Shown: piece by piece, positions 1 to 7,617 of the stretch | How the letters are laid out: every line of letters begins with the position of its first letter | Numbering within the stretch: position 1 is the stretch's first letter | Virus record (IMG/VR): IMGVR_UViG_3300030118_004623 | Location: 1-49,630 of that record | DNA from: a virus | Direction: 5' to 3' (one strand) | Length of the DNA stretch: 49,630 nt | The notes under the pieces: model-generated | What the model saw: the letters and a program-made list of their open reading frames with translations, nothing else | Told to the model about the DNA's origin: nothing | Databases searched by the model: none | Made by a program: the position numbers and the translations under genes

Positions 1-271
1 GTACTAACCGTAACCGTGGAGGGTTAGCCAATGCGTAGCGAAAAACAGCGCGCACGACAGCGCAAGTCACGCGACAAGCGCAAACAACTCAAGACAGCCC
101 AACGGGCTGAGCATGTAGAGCGCAAGCTATCCAAGGCAATTCAGACGGTACGCGCTACCGAGCAGCGAGGCGCACCAAACCTACGACGCAACCTAAACAG
201 GCTGAGCGGTGGAACGCTTCAACAAAACAAGCGCGGTCGCATCCTTTCAACAACAACCGGCTCCGTACAGG
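1..271. repeat. Terminal direct repeat, left copy (circular overlap)
   Basis: Bases 1-269 are identical to 49360-49628. The next position differs (G at 270, A at 49629) and the one after agrees. This is the usual sign of a contig assembled from a circular or circularly permuted genome and cut with an overlap, rather than of a physical terminal repeat. It gives a circle of about 49,359 bp. The repeat covers most of the first gene, so that gene appears twice. Confidence 0.9.
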
Positions 272-300
272 GACCTGTACCAGTGAGGGCAAGCATATGA
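31..300 (+). CDS. Small basic protein, function unknown
   Basis: 89 residues with a very Arg/Lys/Gln-rich N-terminal half (about residues 1-50), likely helical and suited to nucleic-acid binding. No family recognised. The start follows GGAGGG with a 9-base spacer. The stop overlaps the next ATG (ATGA), so it is translationally coupled to 297-509. On the circular map it is preceded by a 24-residue membrane peptide gene (49312-49386) whose end carries its ribosome site. It probably opens the rightward early operon. Confidence 0.7.
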   Translation: MRSEKQRARQRKSRDKRKQLKTAQRAEHVERKLSKAIQTVRATEQRGAPNLRRNLNRLSGGTLQQNKRGRILSTTTGSVQGPVPVRASI

Positions 301-509
301 GCAACGTGGACATACAGATGTACCTAACGGGTAACCGCTGGAAAGTGACGCTGGCTACGGGCGATACGCTGTATCACTGCAAAGCGTCAGCGCTAAAGAA
401 AATCATTCTTAGCAAGTACCGCAGCCCAAAACATCACCCCGTGAAATTTGACGCGCTTTACGTGATGGCGATGCGCGCAGGAGTCGAACCGGCAAAGGTG
501 AACGCATGA
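297..509 (+). CDS. Small hypothetical early protein
   Basis: 70 residues, no recognised domain. It starts in the ATGA overlap with the preceding gene and ends in another ATGA overlap with 506-727, so the three form a tightly coupled cassette. Mixed basic/hydrophobic composition with no membrane segment. Overlapping starts on both sides support that it is real. Confidence 0.65.
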   Translation: MSNVDIQMYLTGNRWKVTLATGDTLYHCKASALKKIILSKYRSPKHHPVKFDALYVMAMRAGVEPAKVNA

Positions 510-727
510 ACCCATTGAAGTACGCGATTATGGTATTCGAGGGCAACAAACAACTCGGATGGTACACCAACGACAACGACCACGGCACGACTAGAACGCG
601 CATCTATGCGGCGTGCTGGCCTAGTCTGGAACACGTCCGATATGCACGGGCGGGACTTGCGGACCTAAACCCTGCATTCCGTTTCGAGATACGCGACTTC
701 AAAACACTGGCAAAGGTAGAAGCATGA
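506..727 (+). CDS. Small hypothetical early protein
   Basis: 73 residues beginning MNPLKYAIMVFEGNKQLGW, a short alpha/beta-looking protein with several aromatic residues. No family recognised. Coupled to 297-509 through ATGA. At its end another ATGA opens a 10-codon micro-frame (724-756) that may only pass ribosomes on to the start at 750. Confidence 0.65.
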   Translation: MNPLKYAIMVFEGNKQLGWYTNDNDHGTTRTRIYAACWPSLEHVRYARAGLADLNPAFRFEIRDFKTLAKVEA

Positions 728-749
728 AATTAATGGAGTTGATGAAGCT

Positions 750-911
750 ATGCTAATAATCGTCGGCAGATTTTCAACATTGCAAGACGCGAGTCGCTAC
801 CAAGCGGCGCTTGCGCTCGAAGGCACGTTTATTCAACAAGATCGCGATAGGGGCGATTACAAAGTAATAGCTTGGCGTAATGGACCTCCGCAAACCTTGG
901 AGCACGCATGA
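750..911 (+). CDS. Hypothetical 53-residue protein
   Basis: Short frame starting MLIIVGRFSTLQDASRYQAA and ending ..QTLEHA. The alternation of hydrophobic strand and amphipathic helix resembles a small ferredoxin-like fold. A GGAG lies about 11 bases before the start, and the preceding micro-frame (724-756) stops just past it. Its TGA overlaps the next ATG (908). The coupling on both sides is the main evidence. Function unknown. Confidence 0.55.
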   Translation: MLIIVGRFSTLQDASRYQAALALEGTFIQQDRDRGDYKVIAWRNGPPQTLEHA

Positions 912-1003
912 AACCCGAAACACTAGACAAGCTCGATAAAGTATCAGCGGTGATCGCCTTACCGCTTCTAATTATTCTAACCATTTTGTGCTTCGCACTG
1001 TAG
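908..1003 (+). CDS. 31-residue single-pass membrane peptide
   Basis: Short frame starting in an ATGA overlap with 750-911. About 14 polar residues are followed by one hydrophobic span, roughly residues 14-31 (..VIALPLLIILTILCFAL), ending at the C-terminus. Typical of phage micro-membrane proteins; no function can be assigned. It is the last member of the 31-1003 coupled cassette; a hairpin follows at 1022-1040. Confidence 0.5.
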   Translation: MKPETLDKLDKVSAVIALPLLIILTILCFAL

Positions 1004-1021
1004 GTCATAGCTCGGTCGGTG

Positions 1022-1040
1022 CTCCCGATTTCGTCGGGAG
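1022..1040 (+). other. Stem-loop after first early cassette
   Basis: CTCCCGA / TCGGGAG, a 7-bp perfect stem with loop TTTCG, 18 bases after the stop at 1003. There is no T-run after it, so it is a weak terminator at best; it could equally be an RNA-stability or processing hairpin. Confidence 0.45.
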
Positions 1041-1065
1041 TATCTGCGGACCTGTGACAATAACA

Positions 1066-1084
1066 AAGCCAATGAGGGAGGCTT
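1066..1084 (+). repeat. Leader repeat with embedded Shine-Dalgarno, copy 1
   Basis: AAGCCAATGAGGGAGGCTT, present again exactly at 1387-1405, each time just before a start codon. The ends AAGCC/GGCTT can pair with the GAGGGAGG ribosome site partly inside, so it may tune translation of 1087-1380. Confidence 0.7.
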
Positions 1085-1086
1085 CA

Positions 1087-1380
1087 ATGTTTCAAACATC
1101 TAGCAACAAAGGCTTCTGCCTAACATTTGAAAACGGCAACACGGTTTCTGTGCAGTGGGGCCCCGGTAATTTTTGCCAACGTAAGAACGCACCAATGGAC
1201 GCGCCAGAGCGAGTTGATTTCTGGAAGTCGAACACTGCCGAAGTGGCCGCATGGGATGAAAGGGGTAATCACCACATGTTCAGTGAATACAACCCAATCA
1301 AGGGATCGCTTCTGCCTAATGAGGTCGCAGAGTTCATCAACTTCGTGGCAACAAACGAGCTAACGACCGAACTACCGTAA
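1087..1380 (+). CDS. Hypothetical early protein
   Basis: 97 residues starting MFQTSSNKGFCLTFENGNTV. I chose this start because GAGGGAGG lies about 6 bases before it; the frame is open further upstream but without a ribosome site. The sequence reads like a small beta-rich domain followed by an acidic helix. No family recognised. It shares its leader repeat with the next gene (1409-2335), suggesting joint control. Confidence 0.65.
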   Translation: MFQTSSNKGFCLTFENGNTVSVQWGPGNFCQRKNAPMDAPERVDFWKSNTAEVAAWDERGNHHMFSEYNPIKGSLLPNEVAEFINFVATNELTTELP

Positions 1381-1386
1381 ACAACT

Positions 1387-1405
1387 AAGCCAATGAGGGA
1401 GGCTT
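1387..1405 (+). repeat. Leader repeat with embedded Shine-Dalgarno, copy 2
   Basis: Exact second copy of the 19-base element at 1066-1084, directly before the ATG at 1409. Spacing to the start is 3 bases for both (CA-A-TG versus TTT-ATG). Confidence 0.7.
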
Positions 1406-1408
1406 TTT

Positions 1409-2335
1409 ATGAATGCGACAAGTGATACCAAAACTCTGGTGCTGGCTAACGTCAGCCGACTTCTGACACTCGGCGAAGACATAGCGCCGACGCCCAAAAT
1501 GGCTGAGCAGTGCCGGATGCCGCCGCTGTTGGCGGTAACATGGCAGGCCGTCGCCATAGCTCGAGGACGGCGAAACATACTGACCACTAACCAGCACAAG
1601 CTATCGTTAGCTGGTGGCGACTACATCAACAGCGGGCTAACACTCGCGAGCGCAAACGAGGGGCATGAGCTACTCGGAATCAAGGGCACCAATTGCCCAC
1701 TGGCAACGGTTGCATGCGCTCTGGTGTGCGTCGGGTCTAAGACCGGACAAGGTACGCTGACTAGCAGCAAAATCGCACGCATCGGGCGCTGGATACTGGC
1801 AGAGTACTTTCCCGACCTGTTCTGGGCTGCGATGGACCGCAGCATGGCCAAGCTGGAGCGCAAGTGCAGGCGCAAGGGGCTCAAGCTGGCGTTCCGTACC
1901 AACGTCGCCAGCGACCTGTACAAGCTAGCTGGACAGGTGCGGAAGCGGTACCCGTGGATTGACACCGTGTATGACTACACGGCGCTTCCCGGTGCCATGC
2001 GAGTTCAAGACGGGGTTCATCGTGTGTACTCACAAAAAGACCACGGACCACTGCATATCAGCGGAAAGGTGTTCACGCGAGCGCATAGAAAGCGCATCGC
2101 CATGACCATGCTAGGCGCTGGCAAGGGTGTGGCAGTCGTCGCGAACATCGGCAAGGGTGAACCCAAGCCGCCAACGTGGAACGGCTACCCTGTGATTGAC
2201 GGCGACATCGACGACCTGTGGCCAGTGCGGGCTCCCAAGTCGGGCGGGTTCGTCGTGATGCTGTACGTCAAGGGAACCAATGCACAAAAACGTCAAGCTA
2301 TCGACAGCGGTTTTGCTGTCGAGTTGGAGGGATAG
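1409..2335 (+). CDS. GP88-like phage protein of unknown function
   Basis: 308 residues. The central part has the pattern I associate with the phage gene-product-88 family: a lead-in around residues 65-90, a Cys cluster NCPLATVACALVC near residues 94-106, then SSKIARIGRWILAEYFPD and a RTNVASDLYKLAG stretch. Family function is not established. The three Cys within 13 residues could bind a metal. Start: ATG right after the leader repeat. It is the largest protein of the early left cluster. The assignment rests on remembered pattern, not on a search. Confidence 0.5.
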   Translation: MNATSDTKTLVLANVSRLLTLGEDIAPTPKMAEQCRMPPLLAVTWQAVAIARGRRNILTTNQHKLSLAGGDYINSGLTLASANEGHELLGIKGTNCPLATVACALVCVGSKTGQGTLTSSKIARIGRWILAEYFPDLFWAAMDRSMAKLERKCRRKGLKLAFRTNVASDLYKLAGQVRKRYPWIDTVYDYTALPGAMRVQDGVHRVYSQKDHGPLHISGKVFTRAHRKRIAMTMLGAGKGVAVVANIGKGEPKPPTWNGYPVIDGDIDDLWPVRAPKSGGFVVMLYVKGTNAQKRQAIDSGFAVELEG

Positions 2336-2339
2336 ATAC

Positions 2340-2756
2340 ATGAGTACTTGTCACGGTAATTTTGCTGACCGCCACGACTGCAACCCGACGGAAAGCCACT
2401 TCGAGGTTCTGTGTTTAGGCAATAACTTTCAATCCAGGGAAGTGCGGGTGCGGTTCTGGTACGTTCCTATTGATGACATAACCGAGCGCAATATTACCCG
2501 CGAGTTCAGTAGGCTAGCAGCCTGCGCGACTCGCCCGCTACGAGCCAAGGTGCGCGAGCAGGGAACGGCCAGCATCGGAAGCTGGAGGGACCGGTGCGGG
2601 GTGTTCATATACACCAGCTACACGTTCTGTATGGACGACATCCGAGCACGCGCCGGGATGGACAAGTCACAGAGCGAAGTCCTCGAATGGGTACGCGATA
2701 CGCTGCTAAACAATCAACACGTATGGACCTGGCGAGCAGGCAAAATAGTCAAGTAA
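2340..2756 (+). CDS. Hypothetical early protein
   Basis: 138 residues starting MSTCHGNFADRHDCNPTESH. The start is set by GGAGGG about 9 bases before the ATG; the frame is open upstream into the previous gene. Several Cys and His residues in the first 40 positions, but no spaced zinc motif I can name. Followed after 18 bases by 2775-3059. Function unknown. Confidence 0.6.
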   Translation: MSTCHGNFADRHDCNPTESHFEVLCLGNNFQSREVRVRFWYVPIDDITERNITREFSRLAACATRPLRAKVREQGTASIGSWRDRCGVFIYTSYTFCMDDIRARAGMDKSQSEVLEWVRDTLLNNQHVWTWRAGKIVK

Positions 2757-2770
2757 TTTTGGGAGGTTAG

Positions 2771-2779
2771 ACACATGGA
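2771..2779 (+). repeat. ACACATGGA motif, site 1
   Basis: Covers the ATG start at 2775, with GGGAGG 9 bases upstream. One of nine copies between 2.7 and 14.3 kb. Confidence 0.7.
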
Positions 2780-3059
2780 ATGGACAAAGCACGACAACGG
2801 CACTTACTCAATCGAATACATACCGGGAAACGCTACGGCCTACCGGCTGCAAATGTCACCGCTGGCATGGGCGGACGCCCCGAACCAATACATCCTGACG
2901 TGGGTAGACTTCTACAAGATGCCCTCGATGCTGATGTGTGCCGACTACGACGTTCACTTTGAGACAGTGGCCGAGAAAATGAACTTGAGAACCGCCGACA
3001 CGCGACATATCGCGGACGCATACAACGCGCTGGTCAAGCTGCTACAGGAGGTGAAGTAA
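2775..3059 (+). CDS. Hypothetical early protein
   Basis: 94 residues starting MEWTKHDNGTYSIEYIPGN, beta-rich in the first half with a C-terminal helix. No domain recognised. GGGAGG precedes the start, and the start codon sits inside an ACACATGGA motif. Its TAA overlaps the next ATG by one base (TAATG), coupling it to 3059-3559. Confidence 0.65.
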   Translation: MEWTKHDNGTYSIEYIPGNATAYRLQMSPLAWADAPNQYILTWVDFYKMPSMLMCADYDVHFETVAEKMNLRTADTRHIADAYNALVKLLQEVK

Positions 3060-3559
3060 TGGAAGCCACAGCAAAATGGACAGAGGCCGAGCTTGACGGG
3101 GTGCGCCTAGTGCTATGCGACAACTACGAGCACCTGTTTGTGGACCGTGACTACTGGGAGGACAAGTACCAATACGAGTTCGACAAGTCCGAGCTTCGAG
3201 AGTACGTCAACGAATGGCAGGACGCAGTGCTCCGCAGCCTAGAGGCGCGAGGCATCGACCCGGACCACATCACCGTCGATGTCCGCTACAGAGGGTACCA
3301 CTACTGGAACGAATTGCTTTACCGGTCCTCTCCGAATGAAATCCTGCTCACAGTGGGGGCCATGTTCGCACCTCGCGGCTGGAGTTACGACGCCGAGGAC
3401 CGCGACACAAAGAAGAAAGCGCTCATGCGTACGATGATGCACGCGGCCTGCGATGCTCACGACTGGATAACCGAGCGCATCAACGCGGACCTGCGCTTCA
3501 GCCTTGGCCAGATAGCAGCGGAAGCAATAGGTGACTTTCTACAGGGGGTAAACGCATGA
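3059..3559 (+). CDS. Hypothetical acidic early protein
   Basis: 166 residues, rich in Asp/Glu and Tyr/Trp (..DRDYWEDKYQYEFDKSELREYV..). No catalytic motif recognised. The composition resembles small acidic phage proteins that mimic DNA or bind host enzymes, but that is only a compositional remark. Coupled upstream by TAATG and downstream by ATGA to 3556-3888. Confidence 0.65.
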   Translation: MEATAKWTEAELDGVRLVLCDNYEHLFVDRDYWEDKYQYEFDKSELREYVNEWQDAVLRSLEARGIDPDHITVDVRYRGYHYWNELLYRSSPNEILLTVGAMFAPRGWSYDAEDRDTKKKALMRTMMHAACDAHDWITERINADLRFSLGQIAAEAIGDFLQGVNA

Positions 3560-3888
3560 ACCATCTAGAACTAAGCGACGATGACGAGTTTGTAATCGTA
3601 AAGGACTGGTACAAGGTCGAGCGCGAATGGCGGTGCCACGTACTAGTGAGCCACCCCGGCTCGGGTTGGCGTGAGATGAATGGTAACTGGACGCACGTAC
3701 CAGAGGTCGTATGCGTTCGCTACGCAGAGCATCACACGGGGGAGCTTGAATGCGTGGGGTTGCACGCGAACTCTCGCAGCTACCGATACAACGAACCTCC
3801 CGAAAGCCACGAGCAAGCACGACGCTGGGTACTGGGCGACCTAGTCGAGGCTTACGAGTGGGTAGTACACACAGATGAGCTGGCCTGA
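3556..3888 (+). CDS. Hypothetical early protein
   Basis: 110 residues starting MNHLELSDDDEFVIVKDWYK in an ATGA overlap with the previous gene. Predicted beta-rich with many Trp, Tyr and His. No family recognised. It ends just before a structured leader (3889-3946), so it is the last gene of the 2340-3888 coupled group. Confidence 0.6.
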   Translation: MNHLELSDDDEFVIVKDWYKVEREWRCHVLVSHPGSGWREMNGNWTHVPEVVCVRYAEHHTGELECVGLHANSRSYRYNEPPESHEQARRWVLGDLVEAYEWVVHTDELA

Positions 3889-3946
3889 GTCAGTAGCTGT
3901 TTATGCTTCCGAGTTGAGGACTCGGGGGCATATGCCGCCCACTGAC
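3889..3946 (+). promoter_or_regulatory. Structured RNA leader
   Basis: Bases 3903-3914 (ATGCTTCCGAGT) pair with 3920-3931 (ACTCGGGGGCAT) in a 12-bp stem with two G-U pairs and loop TGAGG. Outer arms GTCAGT (3889-3894) and ACTGAC (3941-3946) can close the whole element. No T-run follows, so it is not a simple terminator. It lies between the stop at 3888 and the ACACATGGA motif and ribosome site of 3975-4421, and would be transcribed in the leader of that gene. Confidence 0.6.
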
Positions 3947-3957
3947 GGACGGATATG

Positions 3958-3966
3958 ACACATGGA
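3958..3966 (+). repeat. ACACATGGA motif, site 2
   Basis: Supplies the GGAG ribosome site of 3975-4421 and follows the structured leader 3889-3946. Confidence 0.7.
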
Positions 3967-3974
3967 GAAAAGCA

Positions 3975-4421
3975 ATGAACAAGAAGACAGCAATCGAAAT
4001 TCGCGAAGAGATCAACAGCTTCATCGGATACCTCGCAACCGAGCACGGGCTGTGCCCCAAGATAAGCAACGGAACCCTCGGCGATGACTACCTCGCGCTC
4101 ACCATCAAGATGGAGCAGATGGTAGAGGTAGACAGGCCGCAGACGGTAATCAAACGCGACACCAAAACAGGCAAGGCCTCCATCGTCACCCTCGAAGGAG
4201 TGCCCATGATGGTCCCCAGCAGTTTCCTGCGGGACGGTGCCAAGTTCTGCATAGATGAGCGTGACTTTCACCGGAAGCTGACCATACACGGCGAGGACTA
4301 CCTAGTCACCGGCATCAATTCACGCGCCAAAAAGCTGCCAGTCGTCATCGAACGGGTCAGCGACGGCGAGGAGTTCAAAACCACGGTACGCATGGTGCTC
4401 GCAGCACGGCACATGGACTAG
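3975..4421 (+). CDS. Hypothetical early protein
   Basis: 148 residues starting MNKKTAIEIREEINSFIGYL. An N-terminal amphipathic helical region (1-60) is followed by a beta-rich half. No domain recognised. The ribosome site GGAG lies in the ACACATGGA motif. It ends two bases before the methyltransferase start at 4424, so it is probably cotranscribed and perhaps coupled with it. Confidence 0.65.
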   Translation: MNKKTAIEIREEINSFIGYLATEHGLCPKISNGTLGDDYLALTIKMEQMVEVDRPQTVIKRDTKTGKASIVTLEGVPMMVPSSFLRDGAKFCIDERDFHRKLTIHGEDYLVTGINSRAKKLPVVIERVSDGEEFKTTVRMVLAARHMD

Positions 4422-4423
4422 CA

Positions 4424-5350
<927 letters not shown>

Positions 5351-5354
5351 ACTA

Positions 5355-5594
5355 ATGCAACACGTATCAGATATACTTCACACAGTAATTATCAAGCTAC
5401 TGCCCGGTCAATTTGCTAACGAGCATGGCCTGGAGCTAGCGCACGACAACCTTGGCAACCAGCTTCTGTACGTCGATGGCTCGCAAGACATCACGACTAT
5501 ACGGAACGGTATGCCTGACCACTGGACAGTCGAGCCACAGCAAGACGGCAGCGGACACATCATCTACACCAACACCAGGAGGCTAGTGATATGA
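5355..5594 (+). CDS. Hypothetical early protein
   Basis: 79 residues starting MQHVSDILHTVIIKLLPGQF. The start follows CATGGAGGTGTGAACTA, a strong ribosome site at the end of the methyltransferase gene. N-terminal amphipathic helix, then a beta-rich stretch. No family recognised. Its TGA overlaps the next ATG (5591). Confidence 0.6.
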   Translation: MQHVSDILHTVIIKLLPGQFANEHGLELAHDNLGNQLLYVDGSQDITTIRNGMPDHWTVEPQQDGSGHIIYTNTRRLVI

Positions 5595-5989
5595 GTGGAT
5601 TTTGCGGAAGTCACAGAGCGGTAATGCGTAACTCGTACAGTCGCAGCCGGTACAGCATTGGCGATGACTCGGAGCACCCCAGTTTCTGGGGTGACGACGA
5701 CCGAGTCGAGCCGACCTTGACCCACCTCGAGCACCACGGCTATGAGTTCGACGAAGACGACCGGGAGTGGTCGATACTCGCGAGCTCTGTCAAAAGACTG
5801 TGCCGCCGAGACCATAAAGACGGCACCGTCAAAGCAGGTCAACGGTACATCGAGCACACCTACCGATACATCACCGACAACCCTGACTCGGCAGACCACC
5901 GTAAGAGCCGCAGAGAAACCACCAGGACGGTGCTCTGCGATAGCTGTAACCGGGCAGCATGGCGATGCAAAGGAGGTTGCCAGCAATGA
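5591..5989 (+). CDS. Hypothetical protein with C-terminal Cys cluster
   Basis: 132 residues. The middle is strongly acidic (..HHGYEFDEDDREW..). The last 20 residues carry LCDSCNRAAWRCKGGC, a CxxC...CxxxC arrangement that could form a small zinc site. No family recognised. It overlaps the next gene by four bases (ATGA) and sits beside another Cys-rich small protein (5986-6177). Confidence 0.6.
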   Translation: MSGFCGSHRAVMRNSYSRSRYSIGDDSEHPSFWGDDDRVEPTLTHLEHHGYEFDEDDREWSILASSVKRLCRRDHKDGTVKAGQRYIEHTYRYITDNPDSADHRKSRRETTRTVLCDSCNRAAWRCKGGCQQ

Positions 5990-6177
5990 GAGGGTACGAC
6001 CACTGGAAGACGACAGAGCCACCGCAGTGGGAAGACTACGACATCTGCTGCGGTGAGCCGGTGCCTGTTGGCGAGCTATGCCCTACTTGCGAGGCACCAT
6101 TCATTGGTGATAATCTAACAGGACACATGGAGAAGACATCATGCGAAGTAAGGAAGAAAAAAGAACAGAGCGACTGA
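5986..6177 (+). CDS. Small zinc-ribbon-like protein
   Basis: 63 residues starting MRGYDHWKTTEPPQWEDYDI. The start is set by AGGAGG 8-9 bases before the ATG and by the ATGA overlap with 5591-5989. It holds ICCGEPVPVGELCPTCEAPF, two Cys groups with a spacing usual for a zinc ribbon, then a charged tail. Likely a nucleic-acid or protein-binding adaptor. Its end overlaps the following HTH gene by 37 bases. Confidence 0.6.
   Translation: MRGYDHWKTTEPPQWEDYDICCGEPVPVGELCPTCEAPFIGDNLTGHMEKTSCEVRKKKEQSD
6123..6131 (+). repeat. ACACATGGA motif, site 3
   Basis: Gives the GGAG site for the HTH gene starting at 6141. TTGCGA and TAATCT (18-base spacer) lie just upstream, so it would fall near a transcription start if that promoter is real. 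Confidence 0.7.
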
Positions 6178-6662
6178 TCCGTGCGCTTAGTAGTGCTGAC
6201 TTGTTGAAGGACGATGGCAAGACCATCAAGAACTGCGCTCAGGTCGGCAGAATGTGCGGCATCAGCAGGAACGCAGTTCATAAGTGGAAAAAGTCACTGG
6301 CGACAGGCAGCGCAGCGGGCATTGCCGAACCAATGCTACGTCTGATAGAGATGCACACAGGCCAGGTCGAATTCGCCAAGCCGTGGCGCAGGCCAGAGCC
6401 GCATGGTCGATTCGACACCAGCAAACTGCCAGAAGATGCGACAGGATACTACGTGGCCTGGAACCGCACTGCTTTCGATGCAGATGGTAACTCACTTTAC
6501 ATGCAGACTGCTATTTACGACCGCAGTGACGCTCGACAACCGCTGAACAGCAAAATCCTTCGCTGGGCTCCGGCAATACCGCCGGTTTTTACACATGGAA
6601 TGGAGAGTTTCGATGAAATTGACGAACATGCGCCAGATTACGAGCAACTACAGCCAGAATGA
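6141..6662 (+). CDS. HTH DNA-binding protein, possible regulator
   Basis: 173 residues. A helix-turn-helix reads about residues 30-52 (NCAQVGRMCGISRNAVHKWK), like a YdaS/Cro-type or terminase-like HTH, followed by an unrelated acidic C-terminal region that mentions no known domain. The ribosome site is in the ACACATGGA motif. It overlaps the preceding gene and runs 50 bases into the integrase start region. Its position beside the integrase makes it a candidate lysis/lysogeny or early-transcription regulator. No separate CI-type repressor with a peptidase domain is visible in the window. Confidence 0.65.
   Translation: MRSKEEKRTERLIRALSSADLLKDDGKTIKNCAQVGRMCGISRNAVHKWKKSLATGSAAGIAEPMLRLIEMHTGQVEFAKPWRRPEPHGRFDTSKLPEDATGYYVAWNRTAFDADGNSLYMQTAIYDRSDARQPLNSKILRWAPAIPPVFTHGMESFDEIDEHAPDYEQLQPE
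6570..6590 (+). terminator. Terminator-like hairpin inside the HTH gene
   Basis: CCGGC (6570-6574), loop AATACC, GCCGG (6581-6585), then TTTTT to 6590. The stem is short but GC-only. It lies in the coding end of 6141-6662, directly before the ACACATGGA motif and the integrase start, so it could attenuate integrase expression from the early operon. Confidence 0.4.
6591..6599 (+). repeat. ACACATGGA motif, site 4
   Basis: Directly after the T5 run of the 6570-6590 hairpin and before the integrase ribosome site. Confidence 0.7.
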
Positions 6663-7512
6663 CCTAGTAAACGACTGGCTGGGCCAGAAAAAACCAGAAA
6701 CAGTGCGTGCGTACCGGCAAGACCTTGAAAGTTTGACAGAGTGGGCTCCTGATGCTGTCGAAACCATAGTCACAGCCGATTCTGGCACTGCAAATCGAGT
6801 GGTGGCACGCTACAAGTCGCACATGGTGAGCATGAAGCTTGCCCCGGCGACTATAAACCGCAGGCTAGCGGCGATCCGCAGCCTCGTGAGCCTAGCCAAG
6901 CTGTTTGGGCTATGCCAACACGACATCAGCATCGGTAACGTGCGCTCGCAGGCCTACCGTGACACTCGTGGACCCGGCAGAGATGCTGTGGTGCGGATGG
7001 TGGAAGCCACCAGTCACCCTCGGGACCGGGCGCTGCTGGTTCTCCTGTACAATAACGCACTGCGTCGAGGCGAGGCTGTCGCCATGAACATCGGTGATGT
7101 GGACTTCGACCGCCAAACCATCGCCATCACGGGCAAAGGTCGCAGAGAATCAGAGCAGCTCACTGTCAGCTCACAGACTTTGCACGCACTGCTCGGATGG
7201 ATACGACGCCACCCAAACCCAGTGTTGGGGGCACCACTGTTCGTATCGCTAGACAATCGGTCGCGTGGCAAACGTCTGACCGGACGTAGCGCAGCTAGGA
7301 TAGTGCGTTCTGCGGCCAAGAAAGCTGGAACGTCAGCAACTCCCCATGGATTGCGACATACAGCCATTACAGAGGCTCTGGAGGCCACTGACGGAGACGT
7401 TAGGGCCGTCAGAAGGTACAGCCGGCATGCAAAGCTGGACACCTTGCTGATATACGACGACTCCCGGCAAGATATGCACGGGCAGATAGCAAAAACCATC
7501 AGTATTGGTTGA
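6613..7512 (+). CDS. int: Tyrosine recombinase (phage integrase)
   Basis: 299 residues, XerC/D-like in size. An N-terminal SAM-like core-binding domain (about 10-100) is followed by the catalytic domain. Visible catalytic signatures: ALRRGEAVAM with the first Arg, a Lys in ITGKGRRESE, HGLRHTAITEAL with His-x-x-Arg, RRYSRHAKLDTLLIYDD with the final His and the Tyr nucleophile. The ATG at 6613 has GGAGAG 7 bases upstream; an alternative ATG at 6595 lies in the motif ACACATGGA. It would catalyse integration at an attachment site; candidate inverted repeats lie just downstream (7528-7563). Confidence 0.92.
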   Translation: MKLTNMRQITSNYSQNDLVNDWLGQKKPETVRAYRQDLESLTEWAPDAVETIVTADSGTANRVVARYKSHMVSMKLAPATINRRLAAIRSLVSLAKLFGLCQHDISIGNVRSQAYRDTRGPGRDAVVRMVEATSHPRDRALLVLLYNNALRRGEAVAMNIGDVDFDRQTIAITGKGRRESEQLTVSSQTLHALLGWIRRHPNPVLGAPLFVSLDNRSRGKRLTGRSAARIVRSAAKKAGTSATPHGLRHTAITEALEATDGDVRAVRRYSRHAKLDTLLIYDDSRQDMHGQIAKTISIG

Positions 7513-7527
7513 CTCACACTGGAAATA

Positions 7528-7563
7528 GGTGGACTATCCACCCTTAGGGACACTCCCTGTCCC
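7528..7563. other. Candidate phage attachment site (tandem inverted repeats)
   Basis: GGTGGA-CTA-TCCACC (7528-7542) and GGGACA-CTCCC-TGTCCC (7547-7563) are two perfect inverted repeats, 15 and 17 bp, in the 63-base gap after the integrase. Tyrosine recombinases bind short inverted arms around a 6-8 bp crossover, and attP usually lies beside int. The location and symmetry fit, but no host junction can be seen here. Confidence 0.35.
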
Positions 7564-7564
7564 A

Positions 7565-7573
7565 TCCATGTGT
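7565..7573 (-). repeat. ACACATGGA motif, site 5
   Basis: Minus-strand copy two bases past the 7576-7610 stem. No gene starts directly after it on the minus strand, making it the exception among the nine. Confidence 0.7.
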
Positions 7574-7575
7574 AA

Positions 7576-7617
7576 CCCCGGCTTGGACGCCCTCATCGTT
7601 CGAGTCGGGGTCTTTTT
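7576..7617 (+). terminator. Strong intrinsic terminator
   Basis: Bases 7576-7589 pair with 7597-7610 over 14 bp (CCCCGGCTTGGACG against CGTTCGAGTCGGGG, three G-U pairs), loop CCTCAT plus flanks, then TCTTTTT. It ends the rightward early operon between integrase and the convergent minus-strand gene at 7616. Confidence 0.85.
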
